Shown here: piece after piece, positions 63,346-64,000 of the stretch
Layout: each line of letters starts with the position of its first letter
Numbering within the stretch: position 1 is the first letter of the stretch
From: Bacteroidota bacterium
Lineage (GTDB): Bacteria; Bacteroidota; Bacteroidia; AKYH767-A; OLB10
Assembly: GCA_016699635.1 (NCBI GenBank)
Contig: CP064983.1
Coordinates: forward strand, 2,232,001-2,296,000
Length of the DNA stretch: 64,000 bases
Direction: 5' to 3'
Translations under genes and position numbers: made by a program
The notes under the pieces: model-generated
Told to the model about the DNA's origin: nothing
The model's input: the letters and a program-made list of their open reading frames with translations, nothing else
Databases searched by the model: none

Positions 63346-64000
63346 TTAATATTCATCACTAAAGCCAAACACAGGCTTTCTGGTTTTCCATTTGCCTTTG
63401 GTAAAGTCAGGAATGTTCATCACCTTGCCTCCTTGCGCAATTGATTTTTCACTTAATGGTGTAATAAGAATACCATGTTGCCAAGTCATACACATCCATT
63501 GGAAATTCCACATTATTTTTAATGCATTCAATGAATGTATGTATCAGAAACCAATCCATGCCTCCATGCCCTGCGCCTTCGGCAAGATGTTCGTATCGTT
63601 TCCATAAAGGATGATCATATTCTTTTAACCATTTTTCTGAATTGTCCCATTTGTGCGAATGGTTCATTAAGCTCTCAAAGTAAATATGCCCCTGGTCAAA
63701 ATCACCCCATCCAAAATCTTCCCAAAGTCCTTTTGTTCCCTGAACTTTAAAACCTAAATTATAAGGTCGTTGAAGACTGGTGTCATGTGTCAATAAAATT
63801 GTTTCACCATTTTCGCAGGCAATTTGTGTTGTTACCACATCACCCTCTTTAAATACAATCTTTGCATTAGGATGGTTTTCTCCACCCTTTGGATGATTTA
63901 CAATATAATCATGTAAGCCTCTTGCTTTAGATGCAAAAGATGAAAGCCGCAGTAATCTATTACCACGGTTAATGTCCATCATCATTGCTACAGGGCCTAA
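63346..64000 (-). CDS. GH109-like Gfo/Idh/MocA family oxidoreductase, C-terminal part, frameshifted
   Basis: The protein runs in from beyond the right edge (LGPVAMMMDINRGNRLL at the margin), so only about 215 C-terminal residues are seen. They match glycosidase family 109 proteins, NAD-dependent alpha-N-acetylgalactosaminidase-type enzymes: MDINRGNR, SSFASKARGLHDYI, GHGGMDWFL, MDVYDLATWYS and, after the break, PLSEKSIAQGG and IPDFTKGKWKT. The frame is lost near 63465-63472 and continues to the stop at 63346. The NAD-binding N-terminus is outside the window, so the activity is not shown. Confidence 0.8.

Overview
The window comes from an AT-rich member of the Bacteroidota. The signs are type IX secretion (C-terminal 'NPF/NPYRGS...G.Y' sorting tails on several very large exported proteins), FG-GAP and gliding-type surface proteins, a TonB-dependent receptor with a carboxypeptidase-like N-terminal domain, a 7TM-DISM sensor kinase, a DAHP synthase-chorismate mutase fusion, and TAnnTTTG-like boxes in front of some starts. 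I see no rRNA, CRISPR array, transposase or phage block. Three tRNA genes (Ala-GGC, Leu-CAG, Leu-GAG), all on the minus strand, are present. Most of the window is ordinary chromosomal core.

Layout. 1-8.7 kb: a partial propeller protein, a serine hydrolase, a PLP-homeostasis protein, an EamA exporter and an M1 aminopeptidase. 8.7-13.5 kb: a T9SS cargo protein behind a small exported protein. 13.7-16.3 kb: lpxH followed by a YejM/PbgA-like membrane sulfatase-fold protein, a possible lipid A module. 16.3-19.1 kb: a lipA-gapA-ctlX operon. 19.2-24.0 kb: tRNA-Ala and a giant multi-domain T9SS protein. 24.1-35.3 kb: sucC, an arginase/agmatinase-family enzyme, a fatty acid hydroxylase, lepA, a DinB/YfiT protein, a seven-heme TPR lipoprotein, mltG, an unknown exported protein and a phosphohexomutase. 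35.4-40.6 kb: a response regulator and sensor kinase next to two orphan exported proteins. 40.6-41.4 kb: a geneless stretch. 41.4-45.1 kb: two tRNA-Leu genes, then the shikimate genes (DAHP synthase/chorismate mutase, aroB, aroA). 45.1-51.1 kb: a tightly packed minus-strand operon of two paralogous FG-GAP T9SS proteins and a heme/propeller lipoprotein. 51.2-64 kb: yajQ, a VOC protein, an S24-type repressor, purN, an EVE protein, a TonB receptor, a dTDP-rhamnose-reductase-like SDR, dnaB, an OmpA/TPR/PD40 protein, an AraC regulator, an O-methyltransferase and the C-terminal part of a GH109-like oxidoreductase.

A dominant property of this sequence is the number of broken frames. About 23 single-base-type frameshifts and two clear in-frame stops split genes that should be intact (gapA, lipA, lepA, dnaB, yajQ, lpxH's neighbour and others). 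Many sit in A/T or G/C runs. The simplest reading is uncorrected indel error in a draft or metagenomic assembly rather than gene decay. I therefore give each broken gene as one feature across its full span, with the break positions in the evidence. From about 33.8 to 47.5 kb no break is seen.

I did not find a clearly new defence or mobile system. The most interesting leads are the lpxH/YejM-like pair, the two-component pair with a hairpin across the kinase start codon and its two orphan secreted neighbours, and the translationally coupled FG-GAP/heme-propeller operon.
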